A stretch of 40,450 bases of DNA, taken from NCBI GenBank assembly GCA_947628175.1, contig CANQZA010000014.1, positions 1-40,450 of the forward strand, written 5' to 3'. Position numbers and translations under genes: made by a program. Source of the stretch: an uncultured Clostridia bacterium (GTDB taxonomy: Bacteria; Bacillota; Clostridia; Oscillospirales; Acutalibacteraceae). Each line of letters opens with the position of its first letter. Within the stretch, counting starts at the first letter, position 1. The notes under the pieces were generated by a model that was not told where the DNA came from, made no database searches, and saw only the letters and a program-made list of their open reading frames with translations. This document shows positions 24,407 through 32,595 of this stretch, piece after piece.

Positions 24407-25807
24407 TTAAAAACCGAAAGGATTATTAGATCCTCCCATTTTTCCCATCATTTTTTCCGCCATGGCGGGATTGGCCTGCATCATACGGCGCATCTTTTTG
24501 CTCATTTTAGGTCCGCCTTTTCCGCCGCCGAACTGCTTAATCATTTTCTGCATCTGTCTGAACTGCGCAAGAAGTCTGTTGACATCTTCAACCTGCATTC
24601 CGCAGCCTGCTGCTATTCTGCGCTTGCGTGACGGATTTATAATATCGGGATTTGCCCTCTCCTGCTTGGTCATTGAATAAATAATTGACCTGAATCTCAC
24701 AAACGCACCATCGTCAATATCCTCATCCTTTATTTTGCTTCCTATACCGGGAATCATTTTTATCGTATCCTTAATGCTTCCCATTCTCTCAATCTGATCA
24801 AACTGATCAAGAAGGTCGTTGAGGTCGAATTTATTTTTAGCAAGCTTTTTTTCAAGCTCGGCAGCCTTTTTTTCATCAAGGGACTGCTCCGCCCTCTCAA
24901 TAAAGGAGAGAACATCGCCCATACCGAGAATACGCGATGCCATTCTTGAGGGATGAAATGTTTCAAGATTTTCAAGTTTTTCGCCCGTGCCTATAAATTT
25001 AATCGGCTTTCCGGTAACTGCTCTTACAGATAGGGCTGCGCCGCCTCTTGTATCACCGTCAAGCTTTGTGAGAATAACCCCGTCTATCCCGAGTGTTTCA
25101 TTAAAGCTTTTTGCAACATTGACAGCGTCCTGACCGGTCATTGCATCGACGACAAGCAGTATTTCATGCGGATGAACGCTCGAGCGGATATTTGTAAGTT
25201 CTGCCATGAGCTGCTCATCTATATGAAGCCGTCCTGCTGTATCCAGAAAAACATAATCATTTCCGTGATCTTTGGCGTATTTCACTGCCTCTTCGGCAAT
25301 ATGGACAGGATTTTCCGTTCCCATTTCAAAAACGGCAACATCAACCTGAGAGCCGACAACCTGAAGTTGCTTTATAGCAGCGGGACGGTACACATCACAC
25401 GCGGCAAGCAAAGGTCTGTGTCCCTCTTTTTTTAGTTTAAGGGCGAGCTTTGCACAATGGGTTGTTTTACCGCTTCCCTGAAGACCGCACATCATAACGA
25501 TTGTAGGAGGATGATTGGCTATTGCCAGTCTTGACTCATTGCCTCCCATAAGCTCGGTGAGCTCTTCATTCACTATTTTAATAACCATCTGCCCCGGCGT
25601 CAGCGATTCCATAACATCGGCACCGATAGCACGCTGTGTTACCTTCGCGGTAAATTCTTTAGATACCTTATAGTTTACATCCGCTTCAAGCAGTGCAAGG
25701 CGGACTTCACGCATTGCCTCCTTGACATCGGACTCCGTCAATTTACCCTTGGCACGCAGCTTTTTAAAAGAATTTTCCAGGCGCTCGCTTAAACCTTCAA
25801 ATGCCAA
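24407..25807 (-). CDS. ffh: Signal recognition particle protein Ffh
   Basis: GTPase subunit of the signal recognition particle; it binds signal sequences and SRP RNA and targets ribosomes to FtsY. The 466 residues show an N domain, the G domain with P-loop [37 protein letters not shown] and [13 protein letters not shown], and a methionine-rich M domain ending [11 protein letters not shown]. The RNA-binding [16 protein letters not shown] segment is present. It follows ylxM by 11 bases. No SRP RNA gene is seen nearby. Confidence 0.98.
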   Translation of the reverse strand: MAFEGLSERLENSFKKLRAKGKLTESDVKEAMREVRLALLEADVNYKVSKEFTAKVTQRAIGADVMESLTPGQMVIKIVNEELTELMGGNESRLAIANHPPTIVMMCGLQGSGKTTHCAKLALKLKKEGHRPLLAACDVYRPAAIKQLQVVGSQVDVAVFEMGTENPVHIAEEAVKYAKDHGNDYVFLDTAGRLHIDEQLMAELTNIRSSVHPHEILLVVDAMTGQDAVNVAKSFNETLGIDGVILTKLDGDTRGGAALSVRAVTGKPIKFIGTGEKLENLETFHPSRMASRILGMGDVLSFIERAEQSLDEKKAAELEKKLAKNKFDLNDLLDQFDQIERMGSIKDTIKMIPGIGSKIKDEDIDDGAFVRFRSIIYSMTKQERANPDIINPSRKRRIAAGCGMQVEDVNRLLAQFRQMQKMIKQFGGGKGGPKMSKKMRRMMQANPAMAEKMMGKMGGSNNPFGF

Positions 25808-25818
25808 GAAATCAACTC

Positions 25819-26184
25819 CTAACCTTCTTTAAGAAAAGAAGCAAGTGTTTTTATACGGGCAACATTATCATTTATTTCGCGCGAAAGAGAATGATTCAGG
25901 TTATAATCGTTTATAGCATCTGCACAGCTTATAATTTCATCTATACCCTTTTTCATCTCATTGAAACGCCTTGCAAGACCAAGGCGTTCTTCCATATCAA
26001 ACAACTGAGCCTCCGCCCGTTTGATTGAATCTCTCACGCCCTGGCGTGTAATGCCCTCGTTCTGAGCTATTTCGGAAAGAGACAAATCCTCTTCATAATA
26101 AAAGACAAGACAGTCATACTGTTTTTTAGTAAGCATCTCACCGTAAAAATCCAACAGAAAAGGAATCTCAAGATTCTTTGCCAC
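25819..26184 (-). CDS. ylxM: YlxM-family DNA-binding protein
   Basis: Small helix-turn-helix protein of about 121 residues, always found ahead of ffh in Firmicutes; in streptococci YlxM is an accessory factor of the SRP pathway. After AKNLEIPFLLDFYGEMLTKK comes the sigma-factor-like helix-turn-helix LSLSEIAQNEGITRQGVRD, then IKRAEAQLFDMEERLGLA. The frame opens with a TTG at 26202, but AAGGGAGAG is best spaced for the GTG at 26184, which I use. A strong promoter lies at 26240-26268. Confidence 0.92.
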   Translation of the reverse strand: MAKNLEIPFLLDFYGEMLTKKQYDCLVFYYEEDLSLSEIAQNEGITRQGVRDSIKRAEAQLFDMEERLGLARRFNEMKKGIDEIISCADAINDYNLNHSLSREINDNVARIKTLASFLKEG

Positions 26185-26239
26185 CAGTGTCTCTCCCTTC
26201 AAGCTTTATGTAAAGTAATTACTCTTTACAGCAAGCAGT

Positions 26240-26268
26240 ATTATACTAAAGACTTACAACTATGTCAA
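26240..26268 (-). promoter_or_regulatory. Sigma-A promoter of ylxM-ffh-rpsP-khpA
   Basis: On the minus strand a perfect TTGACA (26263-26268), a 17-base spacer and a perfect TATAAT (26240-26245): full consensus. The leader carries GTAAAG / CTTTAC arms around AGTAATTACT (26210-26229), which could form a short hairpin near the 5' end. Confidence 0.88.
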
Positions 26269-26502
26269 GAAAAAAACGGATAATATTTTTTGTAAAATTT
26301 GTATAAAAAGTATTGACACAATTTGTTGTGGACAAATAAAAAAATGTGACTAAATATGCCTGTCTGATTTTTTGCTGTTTCCCTGTAACAAAAAAAAACA
26401 ATTAATGTGTCAAATAAAATATTTATGTTGACAAAATATGGATAAATATAATAAACTAATAAGTAATATTCAAACCATTTTGAATGGAGGTAAAATGAAA
26501 AA
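26269..26502 (+). promoter_or_regulatory. AT-rich leader and promoter region of the oadB-like gene
   Basis: The gene-free stretch between divergent ylxM and oadB spans about 300 bases. Two TTGACA boxes point toward oadB: 26313-26318, followed after 18 bases by TAAAAA, and 26428-26433, followed by TATAAT at 26447-26452 with a short 13-base gap. A perfect hairpin ATTCAAA-CCAT-TTTGAAT (26468-26485) sits one base before the GGAGG ribosome site. I see no riboswitch fold that I recognise. Confidence 0.45.
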
Positions 26503-27645
26503 ATGGATTTTTTGAACACATTTTCAGCGCTGTTTGAAAATTTCGGCAATATAACATGGCAGATGGTTGTTATGTGGATTGTCGGCGGTGTGCTTGTTTT
26601 TCTCGCGATTAAAAAGGAAATGGAGCCTACGCTCCTGCTTCCCATGGGATTCGGTACAATACTTGTTAACCTCCCTCTTTCAGGCGCAATCACACAGCCC
26701 GGGGCAGAAGAAGGTCCTATCAGCGTTCTGTTTGATGCAGGTATTTCAAACGAACTGTTCCCACTTCTGCTGTTTATCGGCATAGGTGCAATGATTGACT
26801 TCGGTCCACTGCTGAAAAATCCGTGGCTTATGCTTTTCGGCGCAGCAGCGCAGTTCGGTATTTTCTTAACCTTCTTTGTCGCAGGATTTTTCTTTGATAT
26901 CAACGATGCTGCTTCAATAGCAATAATCGGTGCGGCAGACGGTCCGACATCCATCTTTGTTGCAAACGAGCTTCATTCCAAATATCTCGGCGCAATTATG
27001 GTTGCCGCATATTCTTATATGGCTCTTGTGCCGATTATACAGCCGCCTGTTATCAAGGCCGTCACAAGCAAAAAAGAGCGCCTTATAAGAATGCAGTACC
27101 GCGCGGGAGAGGTTTCTCAAACAACAAAAATCGTCTTTCCTGTTGTAGTAACGGCAGTTGCGGGACTTGTTGCACCAAAATCGGTTGCCCTTGTAGGCTT
27201 TCTTATGTTCGGTAACTTAATCCGCGAATGCGGTGTTCTCAATCAGCTTTCGGAAACCGCACAGAATGCTTTTGCGAATACAATAACAATACTTCTCGGT
27301 CTTACCGTTGCTTCAAGAATGTACTGGGCTGAATTTGTAAATATACAGACCATTATGATTCTCGGCCTCGGTCTGGTTGCCTTTGTATTTGACACTGTCG
27401 GCGGCGTAATGTTTGCAAAGCTGATTAACCTGTTCCTCCCAAAGGAAAAGAAAATCAACCCTATGATTGGTGCGGCAGGTATTTCGGCTTTTCCTATGAG
27501 CGGTCGTGTAGTAAACCAGATGGGACTTAAAGAGGATCCGCAGAATTTCCTTCTCATGTATTCGATAAGCGTAAATGTATCCGGTCAGATTGCTTCGGTT
27601 ATTGCCGGCGGTCTAATTCTCACACTTGTTGAGAAAATAATATAG
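26503..27645 (+). CDS. oadB: Sodium ion-translocating decarboxylase, beta subunit
   Basis: Integral membrane subunit of biotin-dependent Na+-pumping decarboxylases (oxaloacetate, methylmalonyl-CoA or glutaconyl-CoA); it decarboxylates carboxybiotin and exports Na+. The 380 residues have about nine to eleven hydrophobic segments and the family's conserved elements: FPLLLFIGIGAMIDFGPL, IIGAADGPTSIF (Asp146 equivalent to the essential Asp203 of Klebsiella OadB), FGNLIRECGVL and GISAFPMSGRVV. The ATG at 26503 is 12 bases after GGAGG. A six-codon ORF (MKKWIF) begins at 26495 in another frame and overlaps this start. A gamma-like gene follows; no alpha or biotin-carrier gene is in the window, so the acid substrate is unknown. 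Confidence 0.95.
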   Translation: MDFLNTFSALFENFGNITWQMVVMWIVGGVLVFLAIKKEMEPTLLLPMGFGTILVNLPLSGAITQPGAEEGPISVLFDAGISNELFPLLLFIGIGAMIDFGPLLKNPWLMLFGAAAQFGIFLTFFVAGFFFDINDAASIAIIGAADGPTSIFVANELHSKYLGAIMVAAYSYMALVPIIQPPVIKAVTSKKERLIRMQYRAGEVSQTTKIVFPVVVTAVAGLVAPKSVALVGFLMFGNLIRECGVLNQLSETAQNAFANTITILLGLTVASRMYWAEFVNIQTIMILGLGLVAFVFDTVGGVMFAKLINLFLPKEKKINPMIGAAGISAFPMSGRVVNQMGLKEDPQNFLLMYSISVNVSGQIASVIAGGLILTLVEKII

Positions 27646-27657
27646 GAGGAAACAAAA

Positions 27658-27843
27658 ATGTTGAATTTATTTCATTTTCTTACAATAGCAATGGCAATAA
27701 ATCTCTCCTCCTGGAAATCAACAATTCCTGTAATGATTTTCGGAATGGTAGGCATTTTTATTGTAATCGGTGTTATCATTATCGCCACATACCTTATTAA
27801 CAAAGCATTCTCCAAAAAGAAAAAGGACACCGATGATAAATAG
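27658..27843 (+). CDS. OadG-related small membrane subunit
   Basis: A 61-residue protein with one strong membrane helix (IPVMIFGMVGIFIVIGVIII) and a charged tail ending KAFSKKKKDTDDK. This matches the layout of gamma subunits of Na+-pumping decarboxylases, which are short, bitopic, and help assemble the alpha and beta subunits. It lacks the histidine-rich Zn-binding tail known from Klebsiella OadG. AGGAGGAAAC lies just upstream, 12 bases after the beta-subunit stop, so the two are co-translated. The assignment depends on position as well as shape. Confidence 0.75.
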   Translation: MLNLFHFLTIAMAINLSSWKSTIPVMIFGMVGIFIVIGVIIIATYLINKAFSKKKKDTDDK

Positions 27844-27913
27844 AAAGCATTGCTTTTTCGGTTTTGAAATGTGTTGAAGAATCATACTCAAAGCTTCATT
27901 GAAAGCATTATAA

Positions 27914-27953
27914 AAAGGGGCTGTCTCACTGAAAATTGTGAGACAGTCCCTTT
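27914..27953 (+). terminator. Bidirectional terminator between oadG-like gene and mutS2
   Basis: A 16-base stem (AAAGGGGCTGTCTCAC / GTGAGACAGTCCCTTT) with one G-T pair and an 8-base loop, lying between convergent genes. T-rich on one side and A-rich on the other, so it can stop transcription from both. Confidence 0.85.
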
Positions 27954-27955
27954 AA

Positions 27956-30325
27956 TTATTTAAGAACCGCTATTGTAACGCCGTTTTCGCCCTCGCCGTA
28001 TTTACCGAGCCTGTATTCGGCAATATTCGGATGTTTTTTCAGATAATCGGTTACAGCCGCTCGTAATGCACCCGTTCCTTTACCATGTATTATCCTTATG
28101 GTTTCTATATTATTTAAAACGCATTTGTCAATAAACAGCCCGAGTTCTCCAATAGCCTCGTCAACGGTTTTTCCTCTTAAATCAAGCTCTGTTGTCACAT
28201 CGGAATCGGCTCTTGACGAAGTGCGGTAAACAGTATGCCGCGCTTTCTGAGGCTTTTGCTTAGGCTTATCCATAAGCATAATGTCCGACAGCTTAACTCT
28301 CGTTTTTAAAAGCCCCGATTTGACAAGCAGTCTGTCGCCAGTCTCTATAATCTCACCCTCACCTATTCCCCGTATAATAACACTGTCCCCGACAACAGGC
28401 TCACGGGGAAGCTTATAATCGTAATCCCAGTTTTCGGCAATGCGGGCAGGATTTATGATTTCATCCATTTCTCCCATCTGTGATTTAACCGCACGCCTTG
28501 CTTTTTTTGCAATTTCCACGGCATTTGTCTGTGTCTGCTCCTTTTTAAGTTTTTCCAGCTCAAGGAGAAATTCCGCAGATTTTCGTTTTGCGTCATTAAT
28601 AAGTCTTTGTGCTTCTTTTTTTGCTTTATCCAGTTCCCGGTTTTTCAGTGTTTCTATTTTATCTTTTTCAGAGCGGGCATCCGCCTGTATTTTTTTTGCC
28701 TTTTCAGTCATTTGCGATGCAATTGCCCGTTCATTTTCAAGCGCCTTTCTCGATTTTTCAAGTTGAGCAAGCACTGTTTCAAGCGAGCGATTTTCCGAAC
28801 CGACTATGTTCTCGGCTCGGTCAAGAACAGACTGTTTCATTCCGAGATGCGCCGAAATGGCAAACGCATTTGATCTGCCGGGAATGCCGATTAAAAGCCT
28901 GTATGTAGGTCTCAGTGTCTCAACATCAAATTCACAGCAACCGTTTGTAATTCCCTCTGTTTCAAGCGCATATGCCTTTAGCTCCGCGTAATGTGTTGTT
29001 GCCGCAACAACCGCGCCTTTTGCGCGCAGCTCCTCTATGATTGATACGGCAAGTGCCGCACCCTCGACAGGATCCGTACCTGCTCCGAGCTCGTCAATAA
29101 GTACGAGAGAATGGCCGTCTGCCTTATCCATAATATCTATAATATTCACCATATGAGAAGAAAAGGTTGACAGCGACTGAGCAATACTCTGCTCATCACC
29201 TATATCAACAAGCACATTGCTAAAAAGCGATATTTTTGATTGGTCAGATACAGGTATAAGAAGCCCGCACATGGTCATAAGAGTAAGCAGTCCGAGTGTT
29301 TTAAGCGTAACCGTTTTGCCGCCCGTATTGGGTCCTGTGATGATAAGCGTATCATACTCTTTTCCGAGAGAAATATCGATCGGCACAACCTTAGCAGCGT
29401 CAATGAGGGGGTGTCTTGCTTTTTTTAAGCATAGTATTCCCTCATCATTGAGTAAAGGCATTGACGCTTTCATTTTATACGCAAGATGCGCTTTGGCAAA
29501 AATAAGATTTAGCATAACTGCGCTGTCATATGAACGCTTGATGGAATCGGCAAAATTGCCTGCCTCAGAGGAAAGTTCAAAGAGAATACGCATTATCTCA
29601 TCTCGTTCCTTTCCCTGAAGCACCTTGATATCGTTATTGGCCTCCACTACAGACGACGGCTCAACAAACACCGTAGCACCTGTTGATGATGTATCGTGAA
29701 CAAGACCGGGTACATTTGCTCTGCACTCAGCTTTTACCGGAACTACAAATCTGCCGTTTCGCTGTGTGACAATAGCCTCCTGCAGATACTGCTGATAATG
29801 ATTGGAATGAATCATGGAGTCGAGCTTTTCCCGAATCGCGTTTTCTTTTGCCCTAATTTTTCTTCGCAGGTCATAGAGTGTATCGGAGGCTTTGTCAGCT
29901 ATTTCTTCCTCATTGACAATACAGGTCAATATTCTTGTTTCAAGGTATTTATTGACCGTGATGCCGTCAAAAAAGACATCCAGACTTGTTTTCACGCCTG
30001 AACAATGTGCGTGCCACTCGTCAAGAGTGCGCACAGCACGCAGACAGTATGCTATTTCAAGCAATTCCGACAGATTGAGCGAGCCTCCCGCAGCCGCGCG
30101 GGTAAGCGGATTATTTATATTTTTAAGCCCTGAAAACGAAGGGCCGCCAAAGCGTGCAAGAAGTGAAAAAGCGTCCTGCGTCTGCGTCAAAAGCATCTGC
30201 ACCTGTGAAATATCCGAAATCGGTTTTAAAGACAGTGCCAGATCTCTTGCGTCGTCACAGGAGCACTCGTTCGCAAGTTTGTCCAGTATTAAATCCAGTT
30301 CAAGGGTTTTGCAGTTTTTATCCAT
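27956..30325 (-). CDS. mutS2: Endonuclease MutS2
   Basis: MutS-family ATPase with a C-terminal nuclease domain. MutS2 acts in suppressing recombination and, in Bacillus, in rescue of collided ribosomes, not in classical mismatch repair. The 789-residue protein has clamp and lever regions, the P-loop ITGPNTGGKTVTLKTLG, the DEXX box LVLIDELGAGTDPVEGAAL, STFSSHMVNI, a long charged coiled coil (about 510-610), and a C-terminal Smr domain with ELDLRGKTVDEA and IHGKGTGALR. No N-terminal mismatch-recognition domain, as expected. The ATG at 30325 shares one base with the recO stop (TGATG), with AAAGGAAT inside recO. Confidence 0.97.
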   Translation of the reverse strand: MDKNCKTLELDLILDKLANECSCDDARDLALSLKPISDISQVQMLLTQTQDAFSLLARFGGPSFSGLKNINNPLTRAAAGGSLNLSELLEIAYCLRAVRTLDEWHAHCSGVKTSLDVFFDGITVNKYLETRILTCIVNEEEIADKASDTLYDLRRKIRAKENAIREKLDSMIHSNHYQQYLQEAIVTQRNGRFVVPVKAECRANVPGLVHDTSSTGATVFVEPSSVVEANNDIKVLQGKERDEIMRILFELSSEAGNFADSIKRSYDSAVMLNLIFAKAHLAYKMKASMPLLNDEGILCLKKARHPLIDAAKVVPIDISLGKEYDTLIITGPNTGGKTVTLKTLGLLTLMTMCGLLIPVSDQSKISLFSNVLVDIGDEQSIAQSLSTFSSHMVNIIDIMDKADGHSLVLIDELGAGTDPVEGAALAVSIIEELRAKGAVVAATTHYAELKAYALETEGITNGCCEFDVETLRPTYRLLIGIPGRSNAFAISAHLGMKQSVLDRAENIVGSENRSLETVLAQLEKSRKALENERAIASQMTEKAKKIQADARSEKDKIETLKNRELDKAKKEAQRLINDAKRKSAEFLLELEKLKKEQTQTNAVEIAKKARRAVKSQMGEMDEIINPARIAENWDYDYKLPREPVVGDSVIIRGIGEGEIIETGDRLLVKSGLLKTRVKLSDIMLMDKPKQKPQKARHTVYRTSSRADSDVTTELDLRGKTVDEAIGELGLFIDKCVLNNIETIRIIHGKGTGALRAAVTDYLKKHPNIAEYRLGKYGEGENGVTIAVLK

Positions 30326-31059
30326 CAAATTATTCCTTTATAAAAATCCAATGTTGGTAATGTTTTTTGTATGCGTGATATAACATATTTCTCGCTTATC
30401 TGTGAAAGAAGCTCAAGATTTTCACTGCTGAGCGTGAATGAATATATTTTTTTCGGCTCTGAAAGACAAATAAAACGGATTGCCGTAATAACATTTTTAG
30501 GACACATCACTGCTCCCGTTTTCGGGCAGTTTTCGCAGTAAATGCAGCCGTCCATCGTGTCAAAATACATGATATCGCTTTCATAGGACGAACAGTTTGC
30601 ACAGGCGAGTATATCCGGCATATAGCCGCCGAGAGTAACAAGTCTGAATTCAACTGCCGATTTGATTATTCTTATATCTTTATGACCGACGCACAGAAGA
30701 TGAAGCGCGTTGAGAATCACAGACAGCATTTCCTGCGAATACTGTTCCTCCTCGCCAAACTCATAGGCGAGCTGCGCAAAATACTGTGCGGCTGCAAGGT
30801 GGACAATATCCTGCCTTAATTCAAAAAAAACCTCAATCGGTGAAGCGCTGTTTACAACAAATGCATCTCTCCCCCTGTAAAGTGAAAAATCGGAATATGA
30901 AAAAAGCGAGGTTGATGAGGCAAGGCGGTTTTTAATCTGCTTTGCCCCTCTCACAAATGCTCTCACCAGACCGTAATCAGCAGTGAGAATCGTGATTAGC
31001 CGGTCACTCTCTCCTATTGTCTGTTCCTTTATCACTAAGCCCCTGGTTGAAGTCGTCAT
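30325..31059 (-). CDS. recO: DNA repair protein RecO
   Basis: Helps load RecA on SSB-covered DNA in the RecFOR pathway. The protein of about 244 residues begins MTTSTRGLVIKEQTIGESDR and LITILTADYGLVRAFVRGAK, the N-terminal OB-fold signature. It has a four-cysteine zinc site in the pattern CANC-x15-CIYC-ENC (residues about 150-180). I use the ATG at 31059, since homologues start there; the open frame extends to 31143 only by overlapping yqzL in another frame. Its start lies within the yqzL gene, and its end overlaps mutS2. Confidence 0.93.
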   Translation of the reverse strand: MTTSTRGLVIKEQTIGESDRLITILTADYGLVRAFVRGAKQIKNRLASSTSLFSYSDFSLYRGRDAFVVNSASPIEVFFELRQDIVHLAAAQYFAQLAYEFGEEEQYSQEMLSVILNALHLLCVGHKDIRIIKSAVEFRLVTLGGYMPDILACANCSSYESDIMYFDTMDGCIYCENCPKTGAVMCPKNVITAIRFICLSEPKKIYSFTLSSENLELLSQISEKYVISRIQKTLPTLDFYKGII

Positions 31060-31147
31060 TATTTTTTGCCTTTTCGTTCTCTTTATATTTAAGGTAATCC
31101 TCAATACTTCCCGTATTGCAGAAATGAATCCAATTGTTATCAATCAT
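31004..31147 (-). CDS. yqzL: YqzL family protein
   Basis: A 47-residue protein that I translated by hand: it begins MIDNNWIHFCNTGSIEDYLK and continues YKENEKAKNNDDFNQ. The pattern W-x-x-F-x-x-TGS-[IV]-E-x-YL-x-x-KE is the signature of YqzL, a small protein of unknown function located between era and recO in Bacillus and Clostridia, exactly its place here. The last 56 bases overlap recO in a different frame, so recO translation is probably coupled to it. Its GGTGGTG ribosome site lies in the 3' arm of a hairpin (31155-31186). Confidence 0.85.
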   Translation of the reverse strand: MIDNNWIHFCNTGSIEDYLKYKENEKAKNNDDFNQGLSDKGTDNRRE

Positions 31148-31154
31148 TTTAAAA

Positions 31155-31186
31155 CACCACCAAAGATATTGTATCCTATGGTGGTG
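31155..31186 (-). promoter_or_regulatory. Hairpin masking the yqzL ribosome site
   Basis: On the minus strand CACCACCA pairs with TGGTGGTG (8 pairs, 16-base loop), followed by TTTTAAAATG, where ATG is the yqzL start. The 3' arm is the yqzL Shine-Dalgarno sequence. It may limit translation of yqzL and coupled recO, or act as a leaky terminator after era. Function is inference. Confidence 0.55.
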
Positions 31187-31204
31187 AATAAAATTTGTGC
31201 CATA

Positions 31205-32092
31205 TTAATCCAATCCAAAGTTGTGGATGAGTCCCTCTCTGTTTCTCCAGTCAAGCTTAACCTTAACCCAGCAGTGAAGGTTGACTTTTATGCCGAAAAA
31301 TCTTTCAAGATCCTGTCTTGCATAAGTCGATATTTTCTTTAACATAGAGCCGTTTTTGCCTATAACCATACCCTTATGACTTTCCTTTTCACAGTATATT
31401 GTTGCGTCTATATCCAGAATTTCCCTATCGTCGCGCTCACGCATTTTTTCCACCGCAACAGCTATTCCGTGGGGAATTTCCTTGTCCATAAGACGCAGAA
31501 TTTTTTCTCGGATTATTTCGGCCGCGAGCACTCGCTCAGGCTGATCCGTCAAAGTATCATCAGGGAAAAAGTGCGGGGAATCAAAAGCTGTCTTTTCAAG
31601 TTCCTCAATAAGCTCGTCCACATTGTTCCCCTGTGTGGCGGAGACGGGTACAACGGCAGCAAAATCATACATGGAATTGAGATAGATTATCCTTTTTAAC
31701 AGCTCTTCTTTATCTTTGAGCATATCTATTTTGTTTATTGCCAGAATGACGGGCATTTTATGTTTTTTTAACATATCAAGAAGCTGCATTTCCTGCTCAT
31801 TGAGATCACCCGCCGGTTCAGTCATAAACAGGCACGCGTCAACTCCGCCTATGGAGTCACCTACTGCCTCATTCATTTTTTCACCAAGCTTATTGTGGGG
31901 CTTGTGAAACCCGGGAGTATCCGTAAAAACGAGCTGTGTCTCGCCCTTTGTAAGAACTCCCATAATTTTTGTTCTCGTCGTCTGCGGTTTTGAAGAGACG
32001 ATTGCTATTTTCTGACCGAGCATCCTGTTTAAAATCGAGGATTTGCCCACATTCGGCTTGCCAACAATTGCTATAAAAGAGGTTTTCGTCAT
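31205..32092 (-). CDS. era: GTPase Era
   Basis: Essential GTPase that binds the 3' end of 16S rRNA and assists 30S assembly. The 295-residue protein starts MTKTSFIAIVGKPNVGKSSI (G1), then has DTPGFHKPHNKLGE (G3), ILAINKIDML (G4), and a C-terminal KH domain with HKGMVIGKNGSMLKKI. The ATG at 32092 follows GGGGGAC and sits two bases after the ybeY stop; the upstream extension of the frame overlaps ybeY and is not conserved. ybeY-era adjacency is typical of Firmicutes, although dgkA and cdd, often between them, are absent. Confidence 0.97.
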   Translation of the reverse strand: MTKTSFIAIVGKPNVGKSSILNRMLGQKIAIVSSKPQTTRTKIMGVLTKGETQLVFTDTPGFHKPHNKLGEKMNEAVGDSIGGVDACLFMTEPAGDLNEQEMQLLDMLKKHKMPVILAINKIDMLKDKEELLKRIIYLNSMYDFAAVVPVSATQGNNVDELIEELEKTAFDSPHFFPDDTLTDQPERVLAAEIIREKILRLMDKEIPHGIAVAVEKMRERDDREILDIDATIYCEKESHKGMVIGKNGSMLKKISTYARQDLERFFGIKVNLHCWVKVKLDWRNREGLIHNFGLD

Positions 32093-32094
32093 GA

Positions 32095-32595
32095 TCAGTC
32101 CCCCATATAGTAACTGTTGTCCCTTTTCCATCCGATCTGGGTGAGAACAGTCTCTTCCTTTTCTCTCATATGAAGCTCTTCCAGCCCGCCGTTTTCATGG
32201 TCATAGCCGAGCAGATGGAGCATTGAATGAACCGTCAGAAAACCTATTTCTCTCTGAAGGGGATGATTATAAAGCTCTGCCTGCTCGACTGCCTTTTCCA
32301 CCGAAATAACAATATCACCAAGAAGCTTTGCGCCGTTATCAAGATTAACATCGTAAACACCGTTTTCTCCTAACGGAAATGACAAAACATCTGTTTCGCT
32401 GTCAATATTACGATAACGCTTATTGAGCTGCTTAATCTGCTGATTGTCAACAAATCTCACGCTCACTTCTGCGGGACCTTCAAATTTTTCAAGCTCAAGA
32501 ACTGCGTGACAGCAGCGTCTTATTAACATTCTTATTCCCGTTGGGACTTTGACAGTCTTTTGATCATTTGAAATGATAACCTTAACGGATTCCAC
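32095..32595 (-). CDS. ybeY: Endoribonuclease YbeY
   Basis: Zinc-dependent single-strand RNase involved in 16S rRNA 3' maturation and ribosome quality control. The 166-residue protein has the family signature TVHSMLHLLGYDHE with the three metal-binding histidines (H-x3-H-x5-H), preceded by DTDVLSFP-like text (here SETDVLSFPLG). It starts with GTG, sharing one base with the phoH stop (TAGTG), and AGGAG lies 11 bases upstream. The rRNA cofactor Era follows immediately. Confidence 0.95.
   Translation of the reverse strand: MESVKVIISNDQKTVKVPTGIRMLIRRCCHAVLELEKFEGPAEVSVRFVDNQQIKQLNKRYRNIDSETDVLSFPLGENGVYDVNLDNGAKLLGDIVISVEKAVEQAELYNHPLQREIGFLTVHSMLHLLGYDHENGGLEELHMREKEETVLTQIGWKRDNSYYMGD

Noticed and set aside
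26265-26954. 229-codon open frame on the minus strand opposite the oadB start
   Set aside because: It is antisense to a well-supported membrane-subunit gene and its product has no recognisable motif; its length follows from the composition of the opposite strand.
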